Origin: Anaerolineaceae bacterium
GTDB taxonomy: Bacteria; Chloroflexota; Anaerolineae; Anaerolineales; Villigracilaceae
Assembly (NCBI GenBank): GCA_009772985.1
Contig: WOUS01000004.1
Span: forward strand, 57,298-121,297
Direction: 5' to 3'
DNA length: 64,000 nt
Each line of letters opens with the position of its first letter. Position 1 is the stretch's first letter. Under the pieces are notes generated by a model. The model was given only the letters and a program-made list of their open reading frames with translations. It was not told the origin of the DNA and did not search any database. Below, in pieces: positions 14,697 through 22,822 of this stretch. The translations under genes were made by a program, and so were the position numbers.

Positions 14697-17003
14697 TCAG
14701 AATAGCAGTCCTACTCGATATACCAACATGCCGATGGTCAGCGATGCCGCCAGCATGAGCGCGACGCTGAAGAGGGTCCACTTCCACGAGCGTGTTTCCT
14801 GCTTGATGGCCGCCACCGTGGCCACACAAGGGATAAATGTCATTTGAATGACCAGGAATGCCAGTGCGGCGGCCGGCGTGATTGCGTGCGCCAGCGCGGC
14901 GGTCAGGCCGCCCTCTGCCGTTGCATTTGGGTACAGGATACTCAGCGTAGCCAGCGTATTCTCTTTGGCCACCACGCTGGTAAGCAGGGCTACGAACATG
15001 CGCCAATCCAGGCCCAGCAGGTTTCCCAGGGGGGTCAGCCAGCGTCCGGCATGAGCCAGGTAGCCGGTTTGAAAGTCGCCGGTGGGCAGATACGAGAGCA
15101 ACCAGATCAGGGCCGACATAGCCACAATTATCGTTCCGGCTTTTTTGACGAACTCCAGTAAATGCTGCCATACCGAAAGGCCGATGGTGCGCCCGTTGGG
15201 CCGGTGGTAGAGTGGCAATTCCATGATGAAAGCCACGTGCTCGCCGCCCAGCACCAGTTCGTGCAAGCCGTAGCCCAGGCCGACCAGCAGCAGCAAGTTC
15301 AGGGTCAAAACGCCGAGGGCGGCCCAAATCGCCGAGGAGCCAAAAAAGATGGGCGCGAGGACTGCCAGCACGGCCAGCCGGGCGGCGCATGGCACCAGCG
15401 GCGCGAGCAGAATGGTGAGCAGGCGGGCGCGCGGCGACTCGATGGTGCGCGTGCACAGCACGCCCGGCACGTTGCAGCCCAGTCCCAGGCAGAGCGGCAG
15501 GAAGGACTTGCCGTGCAAACCCATGAGGTGCATGTAACGGTCGGTCACGTAGGCTGCCCGCGCCATGTAGCCGGTGTCTTCCAGTACGCCAAGTACGGCA
15601 AAGAAAATTGCCAATACCGGCACAAACGTTAGCACCATGCCGGCGCCGGCCCAGATGCCATCCACCAGCAGGCCGCTGAGCCACCACGGCGCTCCAGACA
15701 GGGCTGTGTGCGCCCACCCGGCGAAGGCCTGTACCACGTAGGCGTCCAGGCTGCGTTGTAATGGGACGCCCACGCTGAAGGTGAGACCGAATGCCGTCCC
15801 CAGAATTCCCAGCAAAATGAGCATCCCCCAGACCGGATGCGTAGCCGCGCGGTCCAGCCGCTCTGTCAATGTGATCTGGCCTATGCGGGGCCGCGTGACC
15901 GCAGCCCGCACAATCCGCTCGATCCAGGCATAGCGCCCTCCGGCAATTGCCAGAACGGCGTCTTCGTGGGCCTTAAGGATATTATGCACCGGCTCCCACG
16001 CCGCCGCGTCCACCCTGGCGTGGATCATTTTGGTGATCTCGGCATCGCCTTCGAGGAGTTTCAGCGCCACCCAGTCGGGCGGGTAGGGAGCAGGGACATG
16101 GCCGGCCAGCAAATAGCGGACCTGCTCCAGCACGGCTTTGTGATCCCGCCGGATTTCCGGCCGGTTCGGAGCAGGGCGGGGTTGCTGCGAGGCGACTTTC
16201 TCGATGACCTGGACCAGTTCGCGTACACCCTGGGCGCGGGAAGCCACCATTGGCACCACCGGCAAGCCCAGGGCAGTTTCCAATGCGCGGGCGTCAATCT
16301 GGATGCCCTGCTGCTCTGCCACATCCATCATGTTCAATCCCAAGACCACCGGCGCGGGCAAGGCCAGCAGTTCGCTCAATAGGTAGAGGTGGCGATCCAG
16401 GGAGGCCGCATTGGCAATCACAACGACCAGATCGGGCTGTTCACGCAGGATAAAGTCACGCGCGATGCGCTCTTCCAGTGAATTGGCGGTCAGGCTGTAG
16501 GTGCCAGGCAAATCCACCAGTTTGAGCGTTATCCGTTCGGCATGGTGAAAGCCGATTTTTTGTTCGACGGTTTTGCCCGGCCAATTGCCCACGTGCTGGG
16601 AGAGACCAGTGAGCAGGTTGAAAACCGTGGACTTGCCCGCGTTCGGCTGGCCGGCCAGGGCAACCACGAGCGGCTTGTCGCCAGGCATGGCAGCAGCGGA
16701 CATCTCACGCGCCTGGTCTGGATCTACGCTTTTGGCTACCAACTCGACCAGAATCCTGGCTGCCTCGCCGCGCCCCAGGGCCACGCGCGTGCCGCGGGCA
16801 ATCACCAGGATTGGGCCGCGCCCGTCATTCCGGGCAAGCGAAATCTCCACTCCGGGCGTGAATCCCATCGCGGCCAGCCGCCCGGTGAATTCATGCCCGC
16901 CGCGCAATTGGCGCACCACGCCGAGGTCGCCTGCCTCGAGATCGCTCAGTGATTTCAGGTGAGGGCTGACCATTTTTCTCTTGCCTCCATCGCTGTTACT
17001 CAT
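14697..17003 (-). CDS. feoB: FeoA-FeoB fusion, ferrous iron transporter
   Basis: 768 residues. An N-terminal FeoA-type SH3-like domain (about 12-90: LSDLEAGDLGVVRQLRGGHEFTGRLAAMGFTPG) is fused to FeoB. The G domain has G1 GQPNAGKST, G3 DLPGTY and G4 NMMD, followed by the membrane core with two Gate-like repeats (LGLGCNVPGVLCTRTIESPRARLLTILLAPLVPC and the later CVATVAAIKQE). Start ATG 17003 overlaps the fur stop by four bases, with GGAGAGAAG upstream, so Fur and FeoB are translated together. Imports Fe2+ under anoxic or acid conditions, feeding the many iron-sulfur proteins nearby. Confidence 0.93.
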   Translation of the reverse strand: MSNSDGGKRKMVSPHLKSLSDLEAGDLGVVRQLRGGHEFTGRLAAMGFTPGVEISLARNDGRGPILVIARGTRVALGRGEAARILVELVAKSVDPDQAREMSAAAMPGDKPLVVALAGQPNAGKSTVFNLLTGLSQHVGNWPGKTVEQKIGFHHAERITLKLVDLPGTYSLTANSLEERIARDFILREQPDLVVVIANAASLDRHLYLLSELLALPAPVVLGLNMMDVAEQQGIQIDARALETALGLPVVPMVASRAQGVRELVQVIEKVASQQPRPAPNRPEIRRDHKAVLEQVRYLLAGHVPAPYPPDWVALKLLEGDAEITKMIHARVDAAAWEPVHNILKAHEDAVLAIAGGRYAWIERIVRAAVTRPRIGQITLTERLDRAATHPVWGMLILLGILGTAFGLTFSVGVPLQRSLDAYVVQAFAGWAHTALSGAPWWLSGLLVDGIWAGAGMVLTFVPVLAIFFAVLGVLEDTGYMARAAYVTDRYMHLMGLHGKSFLPLCLGLGCNVPGVLCTRTIESPRARLLTILLAPLVPCAARLAVLAVLAPIFFGSSAIWAALGVLTLNLLLLVGLGYGLHELVLGGEHVAFIMELPLYHRPNGRTIGLSVWQHLLEFVKKAGTIIVAMSALIWLLSYLPTGDFQTGYLAHAGRWLTPLGNLLGLDWRMFVALLTSVVAKENTLATLSILYPNATAEGGLTAALAHAITPAAALAFLVIQMTFIPCVATVAAIKQETRSWKWTLFSVALMLAASLTIGMLVYRVGLLF

Positions 17004-17431
17004 TCCTCTTCTCTCCGGCAGAGAGCGCAATAGCCGCTGAGGAGCAGTTGTACACTGACCAACTGGATCTTTTCCCGAGTGCAAAAGGACTGTATGGCCT
17101 CCTGTACCTGCGGCGTGTCGAATTCAATCACCCGGCCGCATCTCAGACAGGTAAAGTGATAGTGGGGTGTGCTGCGCGTCGCTTCGAAGTGCGCGTGTTC
17201 CTCACCCAGCCGGTTCTCTTCCACCAGCCCGGCCTCTTTGAGTAAGGCCAGAGTGCGATAGATGGTGGCGATGCTGATTTTGGGGTCGCGCGCTTTCGCC
17301 CGCGCATAGACCGCTTCTGCGTCCAGGTGCTCTGCGCTTTCTTGCAGCACATCCAGCGCCAGTTGCCGCTGTTTGGTCAGCCGTTTCCCTCCACTATGCA
17401 GCATATCACCAAAGTTTCCTTTTTTAGTCAT
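17000..17431 (-). CDS. fur: Fur-family ferric uptake regulator
   Basis: 143 residues from ATG 17431. Winged-helix domain (LTKQRQLALDVLQES..VYARAKARDPKISIATIYRTLALLKEAGLV) and dimerisation domain with HAHFEA, HYHFTCLRCGRVIEF and a C-terminal CALC; the two CxxC pairs form the structural Zn site. Upstream of its start is a nearly perfect Fur-box palindrome, so it is probably autoregulated. Co-transcribed with feoB, arguing for iron rather than peroxide sensing; the Fur paralogue at 26932 is the likely PerR. Confidence 0.9.
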   Translation of the reverse strand: MTKKGNFGDMLHSGGKRLTKQRQLALDVLQESAEHLDAEAVYARAKARDPKISIATIYRTLALLKEAGLVEENRLGEEHAHFEATRSTPHYHFTCLRCGRVIEFDTPQVQEAIQSFCTREKIQLVSVQLLLSGYCALCRREEE

Positions 17432-17440
17432 TTTGCCCTT

Positions 17441-17465
17441 ATTGATAATAAGAATTATTATCAAT
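17441..17465 (-). promoter_or_regulatory. Fur box upstream of fur-feoB
   Basis: Perfect inverted repeat ATTGATAATAA / TTATTATCAAT around GAA, 10 bases before the fur start codon. Matches the GATAAT...ATTATC style of Fur operators and overlaps a possible -10 region. Confidence 0.8.
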
Positions 17466-17517
17466 AAGTATATCTGGCAATTTCATTAAGGAGAAGTGAC
17501 AAATGTCACAGGATGGA
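17466..17517. other. fur upstream spacer with a second palindrome
   Basis: GTGACAAATGTCAC (17496-17509), arms of six around AA, lies just before the divergent-facing Fur promoter and after the radical SAM gene stop. Possible second operator; no known regulator can be named. Confidence 0.35.
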
Positions 17518-18483
17518 TTATTTTTTATCCCCCCTCGATGTGTGAAAACTCATTGCAGCGGCGCTCCAGAAGGCCAGCCCATCCCGGTCCACTGCCCGGA
17601 CCTGATGCCTGCCAGCCAGATCCTGGAGCGCTTGCCGCACCTCGTCTGCTGACCAGCGATTGAGCAGGGTGAGCAGTTCTGCCTCCCGCATGGGATGACG
17701 CGTGACAATGCTCAACACGGTTTCGGCCAGGTCTCCCACGCGCGTTGCCCGCGCCTCAGATTCAGACGGGACGGAGACGGAGGCAATCTTTCCCAGTATT
17801 TGTTCAGCGCGCCGCACTCCGGCTTCATCCGAGAGACGCACCCACGCTTCCGCCGGCGGCCGGATTGGCAGGGTGATATGTACGTGATCCGGTTGGAGCC
17901 TCTCTAAAACGAGCGCAATCTCACCGAGGGCTTCTGCCGTATCGTTCATGCCTTTAACGAGCATGGTTTCGATCCAGAGCCTGCCGGTAAAAACCTTGCG
18001 GAACATTTCTATCCCCTCGATCAGGCGTTCGAAGGTAAAGCGCGGCGCAGCCCGGTTGATCTGGCGATAGAGCCAGGCATTGCCCGCGTCCAGTGTGGGC
18101 AGGACAGCGTCCGCTGCCAGGAGTTCGTCGCGCACTTCAGGGAGGAAAAGCAGCGACCCATTGGTGATGACCGCCACCGGCAAATCCGTGTGCGCCTTGA
18201 CTTGGCGGATCATCCAGCCCAGGCCGCTGTGCAGCGTCGGTTCGCCGGAGCCGACGAAGGTTGCCCAATCAATTTCGCCCGGCTGGCAGGCTGCCAGCGC
18301 CTGTTCAACCTCTGCCAGGAGTTCATGGCGGGGCGCATATTCGCCGCGTTCAAGGGTCAGGGGCATGGTGCGCCCCAACTGGCAGTAGACACAATTCCAG
18401 TTGCAGGTCTTGAGCGGGATGGGGTCAATGCCCAGCGATTGCCCGAGACGGCGGGAGGGGACGGGGCCGAAGACGTACTTCAT
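17518..18483 (-). CDS. radical SAM protein
   Basis: 321 residues if started at ATG 18483 (MKYVFGPVPSRRLGQSLGIDP, the usual family start); a TTG at 18495 overlapping the previous stop is possible. Radical SAM motif CNWNCVYC near residues 27-34, then GSGEPTLH for SAM binding. Members of this family often stand beside Mrp/MinD/NifX-like genes and are annotated as putative iron-sulfur or cofactor maturation proteins. Last gene of the long minus-strand operon. The C-terminal 80 residues look like a winged helix (TVLSIVTRHPMREAELLTLLNRWSADEVRQALQDLAGRHQV). Substrate unknown. Confidence 0.85.
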   Translation of the reverse strand: MKYVFGPVPSRRLGQSLGIDPIPLKTCNWNCVYCQLGRTMPLTLERGEYAPRHELLAEVEQALAACQPGEIDWATFVGSGEPTLHSGLGWMIRQVKAHTDLPVAVITNGSLLFLPEVRDELLAADAVLPTLDAGNAWLYRQINRAAPRFTFERLIEGIEMFRKVFTGRLWIETMLVKGMNDTAEALGEIALVLERLQPDHVHITLPIRPPAEAWVRLSDEAGVRRAEQILGKIASVSVPSESEARATRVGDLAETVLSIVTRHPMREAELLTLLNRWSADEVRQALQDLAGRHQVRAVDRDGLAFWSAAAMSFHTSRGDKK

Positions 18484-18491
18484 GGGCAGGT

Positions 18492-18938
18492 TCAATCGTA
18501 CGCGGCGCGCGTGGCCTCATCGGCCATGGTCGGCGCGAGCAGGGGCTGCCAAGCAGGGCTGTTCCAGGTGCCCAGTTTGGTGTGCATGTCCAGGTATTTC
18601 CTGGGGATGGGATGCGTCCCTACAACGACCTTCACGCCATAACGTTCTTCCAGGAAAGCCTTGAAGGTCTGGATGCGCGGGCAGGGCGGGTAACCGACGA
18701 GCATGCCGGTCGCCAGGTGGATCACCTGGGCGCCGTTCTTGACCATCTCTTCGCCGGTGTATTCCACGTTGCCGCCCGGACAGCCGTCACAGGTGGTGTA
18801 GCCGACCAGTTCCACATCCATACCGGCGTAGAGGCTGAATGCACCTTCCCGGTTGCGCATCGCCCGCAGACACTTGCCGCCTGCGCAGGTGTGGTAGCGG
18901 TTGCAGATGATGATCCCGATCTTCGTTGTGTCCTTCAT
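18492..18938 (-). CDS. CGGC-domain putative metal-binding protein
   Basis: 148 residues, rich in cysteine: CNRYHTCAGGKC near the start, TTCDGCPGG mid-protein and GYPPCPRI. This is the layout of the CGGC family (PF08821), predicted to bind metal. Ten bases after the DUF59 gene on the transcript and adjacent to a radical SAM gene. Biochemical function unknown; in this operon it may store or deliver metal for the Mrp/NifX-like proteins. Confidence 0.8.
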   Translation of the reverse strand: MKDTTKIGIIICNRYHTCAGGKCLRAMRNREGAFSLYAGMDVELVGYTTCDGCPGGNVEYTGEEMVKNGAQVIHLATGMLVGYPPCPRIQTFKAFLEERYGVKVVVGTHPIPRKYLDMHTKLGTWNSPAWQPLLAPTMADEATRAAYD

Positions 18939-18947
18939 GTTTTTTTG

Positions 18948-19307
18948 TTACTCCTTTGCGGAGGGGGGTTCTTCGCCCGCTTTTCCCTTTACCTGCCTCA
19001 GTTTTTCTTCGATGGCCTGCTTGAGCGCGGCGGCCAGTTCTTCAGAGAGGGCGAAACCAATAATCTGCACCTCCTGCGAGGCGACGCCGGGGACTTCCGC
19101 CACCGCGCGCTGGATGGCATCTGCCAGCGGGACGGCGATTGGGCAGAATGCCGAGGAGGGCCGGAACGTGTAGGAGACGCGCCCGGCATCATCCACGGCT
19201 AGGTCTTCGATCAGGCGCATGCGCACCACGTCCACGCCGGACTCCGGGTCAATGACCGTTGCCATCTTTTCAAGAATCGCTGAACGGAGCTGCCCGGCAT
19301 CAACCAT
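18948..19307 (-). CDS. DUF59/MIP18-like iron-sulfur assembly protein
   Basis: 119 residues from ATG 19307, which overlaps the mrp stop by a few bases and has GAGAGG upstream; a TTG start at 19343 is possible but would overlap mrp by 44 bases. The core DPESGVDVVRMRLIEDLAVDDAGRVSYTFRP and FCPIAVPLADAIQRAV is the SufT/MIP18 fold with its reactive cysteine in SAFCPI. Mrp next door already carries an N-terminal copy of the same domain. Likely helps [4Fe-4S] cluster delivery. Confidence 0.8.
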   Translation of the reverse strand: MVDAGQLRSAILEKMATVIDPESGVDVVRMRLIEDLAVDDAGRVSYTFRPSSAFCPIAVPLADAIQRAVAEVPGVASQEVQIIGFALSEELAAALKQAIEEKLRQVKGKAGEEPPSAKE

Positions 19308-20370
19308 GCTGCCTCTCTGCCTGAACAGGAGCTGCTTTGACAAAAGCTTCTATCAGTCCTTCTATCTCGGTCAGTTTGACATCTTCCACATGTCCGGCAT
19401 CGCACAGGGCGGCCACATTCGGGTCAATGGGAAGTTGCGCCATTAAAGGCGCACTGGCGGCCAGGGTGATTTCTGTCGCGTGGCTGGGCCCGAAAATGAA
19501 ATGCTGCTTGCCGGTGTCCGGGCAAATGAAGTAGGCCATGTTTTCCACCACGCCTAGGATGGGCACGCCCACTGCCTGGGTCATATGCACCGCCTTGCGG
19601 ACGATCATGGCCGACAGGCCTTGCGGCGTGGTGACCATCACGACGCCTTTGACCGGCAGGGATTGCATGGTGCTCAAGGCCGCATCCGAGGTACCGGGCG
19701 GCAGGTCAACCAGCAGGTAGTCCAGGTCGCCCCACATCACGTCCCCCCACAATTGGGTGATGGCTTTGCCGATTAGCGGCCCGCGCCAGATGACTGGCTG
19801 GTCCTCGTTGGTCAGCAGGAAATTCATGGACATGACTTTTAACCCGCCGCGGCTTTGGAGAGGCCGCAGCCCGACCGGCCCCGGCTCGACTGGTCCATGC
19901 AGCCCGAGCAGCATGGGGATGCTCGGACCGGTGATGTCCGCGTCGAGAATGCCCACGCGATATCCTTTTTTGGAAAGCGCCGCAGCCAGCAAACCCGTAA
20001 CCAGCGATTTCCCCACGCCGCCCTTGCCGCTCATCACCGCCACCACGTTCTGGATGTGGTTGTATGGGGCGGCCGCTCCCTCTTTAGGCTCGCCGAAGAG
20101 GGCCGCACGTTCCTGGTCGGTCATGGAAATTAGTTTAACAGAAACCTGTTTGACCTCCGGCAAAGCGGTGATGGCCGCGCGTACATCCTCCTCGATCTGG
20201 CTTTTAAGCGGGCAGTTGGACACCGTCAAGGCAATGGTAACTTCAACCTTGCCAGCGTGTATCACTACATCACGCACCATCTTCAAGTCTGTCAGGCTGC
20301 GATGCAGTTCGGGGTCGTTGACTTTTGAAAGCGCGTCCAGGATCTGCTTTTGTGAAACGGTAGTGGTCAT
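19300..20370 (-). CDS. mrp: Mrp/NBP35-type iron-sulfur carrier ATPase with N-terminal MIP18 domain
   Basis: 356 residues from ATG 20370 (AAGGAAATGAC upstream). Residues 5-80 form a MIP18/DUF59 domain with NCPLKSQIEEDV; residues 105-340 are the P-loop ATPase (SGKGGVGKS, LDADITGPSIPMLLG, DLPPGTSDAALS). Mrp proteins normally have a C-terminal CPxCG pair that bridges the dimer cluster; here the segment reads FICPDTGKQH, so the second cysteine is threonine. Cluster binding may therefore use other residues. Fourth-overlapping gene of the operon with two MinD-ferredoxin ATPases. Confidence 0.9.
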   Translation of the reverse strand: MTTTVSQKQILDALSKVNDPELHRSLTDLKMVRDVVIHAGKVEVTIALTVSNCPLKSQIEEDVRAAITALPEVKQVSVKLISMTDQERAALFGEPKEGAAAPYNHIQNVVAVMSGKGGVGKSLVTGLLAAALSKKGYRVGILDADITGPSIPMLLGLHGPVEPGPVGLRPLQSRGGLKVMSMNFLLTNEDQPVIWRGPLIGKAITQLWGDVMWGDLDYLLVDLPPGTSDAALSTMQSLPVKGVVMVTTPQGLSAMIVRKAVHMTQAVGVPILGVVENMAYFICPDTGKQHFIFGPSHATEITLAASAPLMAQLPIDPNVAALCDAGHVEDVKLTEIEGLIEAFVKAAPVQAERQHG

Positions 20371-21287
20371 GTCATTTCCTTTACTTTTGGGATGGGTTGG
20401 ATTGCCAGAGCCGCCAGCATGTTTTGCCACACAGCGATTATTTCCCGGCTGGCAGGCGATTCGGGGTTGAATGCCGTCACAGGCTCGCCATTCATCATTG
20501 CCAGCGTGACGGTCTCGTCGAACGGGATACTGCCCACCAGTTCCAGCCCTCGCTCCCGGCAGAAGGCTTCGATCTGGCGGGCGGCTTCCGGATAGAGATC
20601 GGCCTTGTTGACGCAAACCAGGGCCGGGATGCGGAAGTGGGCGGCGGTCTCCAGGATGCGCTGCATGTCGTGGACGCCCGCCGCGGTCGGCTCGGCGACG
20701 ATCAGCGCCAGGTCCGCGCCGGAGAGGGCGGAGATGACCGGGCAGCCGATGCCGGGCGGGCCGTCCACGATGAGAAGCGGGTAGTCTCCATCCAGCGCGG
20801 CCAGGCGCGCCTGCTGTTTGACCAGGGTGACGAGTTTGCCGGAGTTTTCCTGAGCCGGTTTCAGGTCCGCGTGAAAGAGCGGGCCGTAGCGGCTTTCGGA
20901 CCGGCGCCACTGACCGGCCGTCTGCGGTTCCATGCGGATGGCTTCTTCCGGGCACTGGTAAACGCAGGCCGCACAGCCTTCGCAGGCAATCGCATCAACC
21001 TGATAGGGCAAGCCGGGCAGGATGGCGTCGAAGCGGCAGGCGCGCTCACAGTCACCGCAACCCTGGCACAGTTGTGGGTCAATGACTGCCAGGGAACCGC
21101 CGGTGAAATCGTGCGTTTCCATCAGTTCGGGATGCAGGACCAATTCGAGGTTGGCGGCGTCCACATCGGCGTCTGCCAGAACCGCCCGAACTGGTATGGA
21201 GCCTTCGTGCGCCAGATGGGCAAAGGCTGCTGCCAGGCTGGTCTTGCCGGTGCCGCCCTTGCCGCTCAGGATAACGAGTTGTTTCAT
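20367..21287 (-). CDS. MinD-superfamily P-loop ATPase with inserted ferredoxin domain (copy 2)
   Basis: 306 residues. Deviant Walker A SGKGGTGKTS at the start; the insertion at about residues 65-115 has two [4Fe-4S] motifs (CQGCGDCERAC and CEGCAACVYQCPEEAI); then DGPPGIGCPVIS. Paired with the next copy, sharing the four-base overlap start/stop style. Such pairs stand next to NifX-like genes and Mrp in many anaerobes and are thought to use ATP to load or reduce a metal cluster on a partner. Partner unknown. Confidence 0.85.
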   Translation of the reverse strand: MKQLVILSGKGGTGKTSLAAAFAHLAHEGSIPVRAVLADADVDAANLELVLHPELMETHDFTGGSLAVIDPQLCQGCGDCERACRFDAILPGLPYQVDAIACEGCAACVYQCPEEAIRMEPQTAGQWRRSESRYGPLFHADLKPAQENSGKLVTLVKQQARLAALDGDYPLLIVDGPPGIGCPVISALSGADLALIVAEPTAAGVHDMQRILETAAHFRIPALVCVNKADLYPEAARQIEAFCRERGLELVGSIPFDETVTLAMMNGEPVTAFNPESPASREIIAVWQNMLAALAIQPIPKVKEMT

Positions 21288-22147
21288 GCCTTCTCCCCCC
21301 TCACAACCTGATGGAACATCTGGCGGAAACGTTCGCCGTATTCCGGCTGGATTTCGACCAGATTCTTCCCCTGCGCGATTCCCTCGGCGATGGCGCGTTC
21401 GAAGGGGATGCGCAGGAGGATGGGCAGGCCGCTGGAACGGCAGAAAGTTTCCAGGTCCGGGTAAGGACCGTTGTCACGGTTGACGATCACCCCGGTGGGA
21501 ATACCCAGTTCACGGGCAACTTCCGCCGCCAGCCGCAGGTCGTGCAGTCCGAAGGGAGTCGGCTCGGTGACCAGCAGGAGATAGTCCGCGCCCTGCATGG
21601 CTGCCACGACCGGGCAGGATGTGCCGGGCGGGGCGTCGAGGATGACGGTCTGACCGGGCCGGGGCGTGACCTGTTTCTGGAGCGCCCGGATGATGGGGAC
21701 AGACATCGGCTTGCCAACGTCGAGCAGGCCGCGCCGGAAGTCAATTCCCTCCAGGGCAGGCCCGCGCTCGATGACGCCAATCGGGTCCAACCTTTCCGAG
21801 ATCGCTTTTTCCGGGCACAGGGCCGTGCAGGAGCCGCAGCCATGACACAACTGCGGGAAGACCAGCGTTTTTTGTCCGAGCACGGCGATGGCGTGATAGG
21901 CGCACACCTCGGCGCATTTGCCGCAGTGGGTGCAAAGCGCTTCGTCCACCACCGGGATCATGATCCCGATCGGCTGGCTTTGTTCGAAGAGCGGTTTCAG
22001 GAACAGGTGAGCGTTGGGGGCCTCCACGTCACAGTCAACGAAGATGGGCGGCGGGGCGGAACCGTCGCCAGCCAGGCCGAGGGCCAGGCTGGTGGCGATG
22101 GTCGTCTTGCCGGTCCCGCCCTTGCCGCTGGCGACTACGATGCGCAT
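21284..22147 (-). CDS. MinD-superfamily P-loop ATPase with inserted ferredoxin domain (copy 1)
   Basis: 287 residues. Walker A SGKGGTGKTT, FVDCDVEAPNAHLFL, ferredoxin insertion with CTHCGKCAEVC and CHGCGSCTALCPEKAI (about 64-105), then DAPPGTSCPVVAAM and the nucleotide-specificity region VNRDNGPYPDLE. Overlaps the start of copy 2 by four bases. The pair probably forms a heterodimer. Starts three bases after the stop of the NifX-like gene. Confidence 0.85.
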   Translation of the reverse strand: MRIVVASGKGGTGKTTIATSLALGLAGDGSAPPPIFVDCDVEAPNAHLFLKPLFEQSQPIGIMIPVVDEALCTHCGKCAEVCAYHAIAVLGQKTLVFPQLCHGCGSCTALCPEKAISERLDPIGVIERGPALEGIDFRRGLLDVGKPMSVPIIRALQKQVTPRPGQTVILDAPPGTSCPVVAAMQGADYLLLVTEPTPFGLHDLRLAAEVARELGIPTGVIVNRDNGPYPDLETFCRSSGLPILLRIPFERAIAEGIAQGKNLVEIQPEYGERFRQMFHQVVRGEKA

Positions 22148-22150
22148 GGA

Positions 22151-22513
22151 TCAGCCGTGATGCCCGCTCTGCGTCGGCGCGCCGACTTGCTGCAGTTGCC
22201 CGGCCTGGAATCGCTCGATGGCCTGGCGTGCCGTCTGGCAGTCGCCATACAGGTACATGGCGACGCCTGCGGCTTTGAGCGCATCGAAAGCATTCGGGCC
22301 GAAATCGCCGCTGATGACCGCTTCCGCCTTTTGGCCGGCTGCAAACTGGGCGGCCTGGACGCCCGCGCCGCCGGAGGCATTCACGCCGGGGTTGGGATGG
22401 GCATCTGCTTGCATGGTATCGGTATCCACCACCAGCAGGGTTGCGCCGCGCCCGAAGCGCGGGTCAATGGGAGCCTCGATGCCGGGAGCGGTAACAGACA
22501 GAACAATCTTCAT
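22151..22513 (-). CDS. NifX/dinitrogenase iron-molybdenum cofactor-like protein (short copy)
   Basis: 120 residues from ATG 22513 with AAGGAG upstream. The DPRFGRGATLLVVDTDT start and the QAAQFAAGQKAEAVISGDFGPNAFDALKAAGVAMYL core are typical of the NifB-C/NifX domain (PF02579), a cluster carrier. No nitrogenase genes are visible, so this belongs to the orphan NifX-like proteins found with MinD-ferredoxin ATPases. A longer paralogue lies at 23669. Confidence 0.85.
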   Translation of the reverse strand: MKIVLSVTAPGIEAPIDPRFGRGATLLVVDTDTMQADAHPNPGVNASGGAGVQAAQFAAGQKAEAVISGDFGPNAFDALKAAGVAMYLYGDCQTARQAIERFQAGQLQQVGAPTQSGHHG

Positions 22514-22515
22514 CT

Positions 22516-22764
22516 CTACTCCTTCACCATGCGGGTGCCACAATCCGGACAAACCTGGTCTGCGCAGCGCTGACCGGCGACATGCGGGATCTTCTTGCCG
22601 CATTTCGGGCAGACGCAGTTGCCGCCGGGCCCGGAGCCTGGCCTGTTGCCGCCGCCTCTTCCCCGGCCCTGGCCTGTGCCTCCGCCGCTGCCCTGCCCCT
22701 GGCCGCGACCGCGTTCTTGGCCCCCGCCCTGACCAAAGCGATTGCGTAAAAATCGGGTAATCAT
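22516..22764 (-). CDS. Gly/Arg/Gln-rich zinc-ribbon protein
   Basis: 82 residues. A basic glycine-, glutamine- and arginine-rich stretch (residues 8-48) leads to a zinc-ribbon-like end CPKCGKKIPHVAGQRC with CPDCGTRM, four clear Cys pairs. AGGAGGTAAAATG gives an excellent start. Small proteins with the same C-terminal ribbon commonly sit between NifX-like and MinD-ferredoxin genes. The glycine/arginine repeat could bind nucleic acid or form a disordered arm. Function unknown. Confidence 0.75.
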   Translation of the reverse strand: MITRFLRNRFGQGGGQERGRGQGQGSGGGTGQGRGRGGGNRPGSGPGGNCVCPKCGKKIPHVAGQRCADQVCPDCGTRMVKE

Positions 22765-22782
22765 TTTACCTCCTCGAAATTA

Positions 22783-22807
22783 GTGAGGGGCTTGTGCGGC
22801 CCCTCAC
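22783..22807 (-). other. hairpin between peroxiredoxin and zinc-ribbon gene
   Basis: Nine-pair stem GTGAGGGGC / GCCCCTCAC, seven-base loop, in the 58-base gap. No T-run follows on the minus strand, so it looks like an mRNA-processing or stability hairpin rather than a full terminator. Confidence 0.45.
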
Positions 22808-22822
22808 GTGAACAGTCAATCT

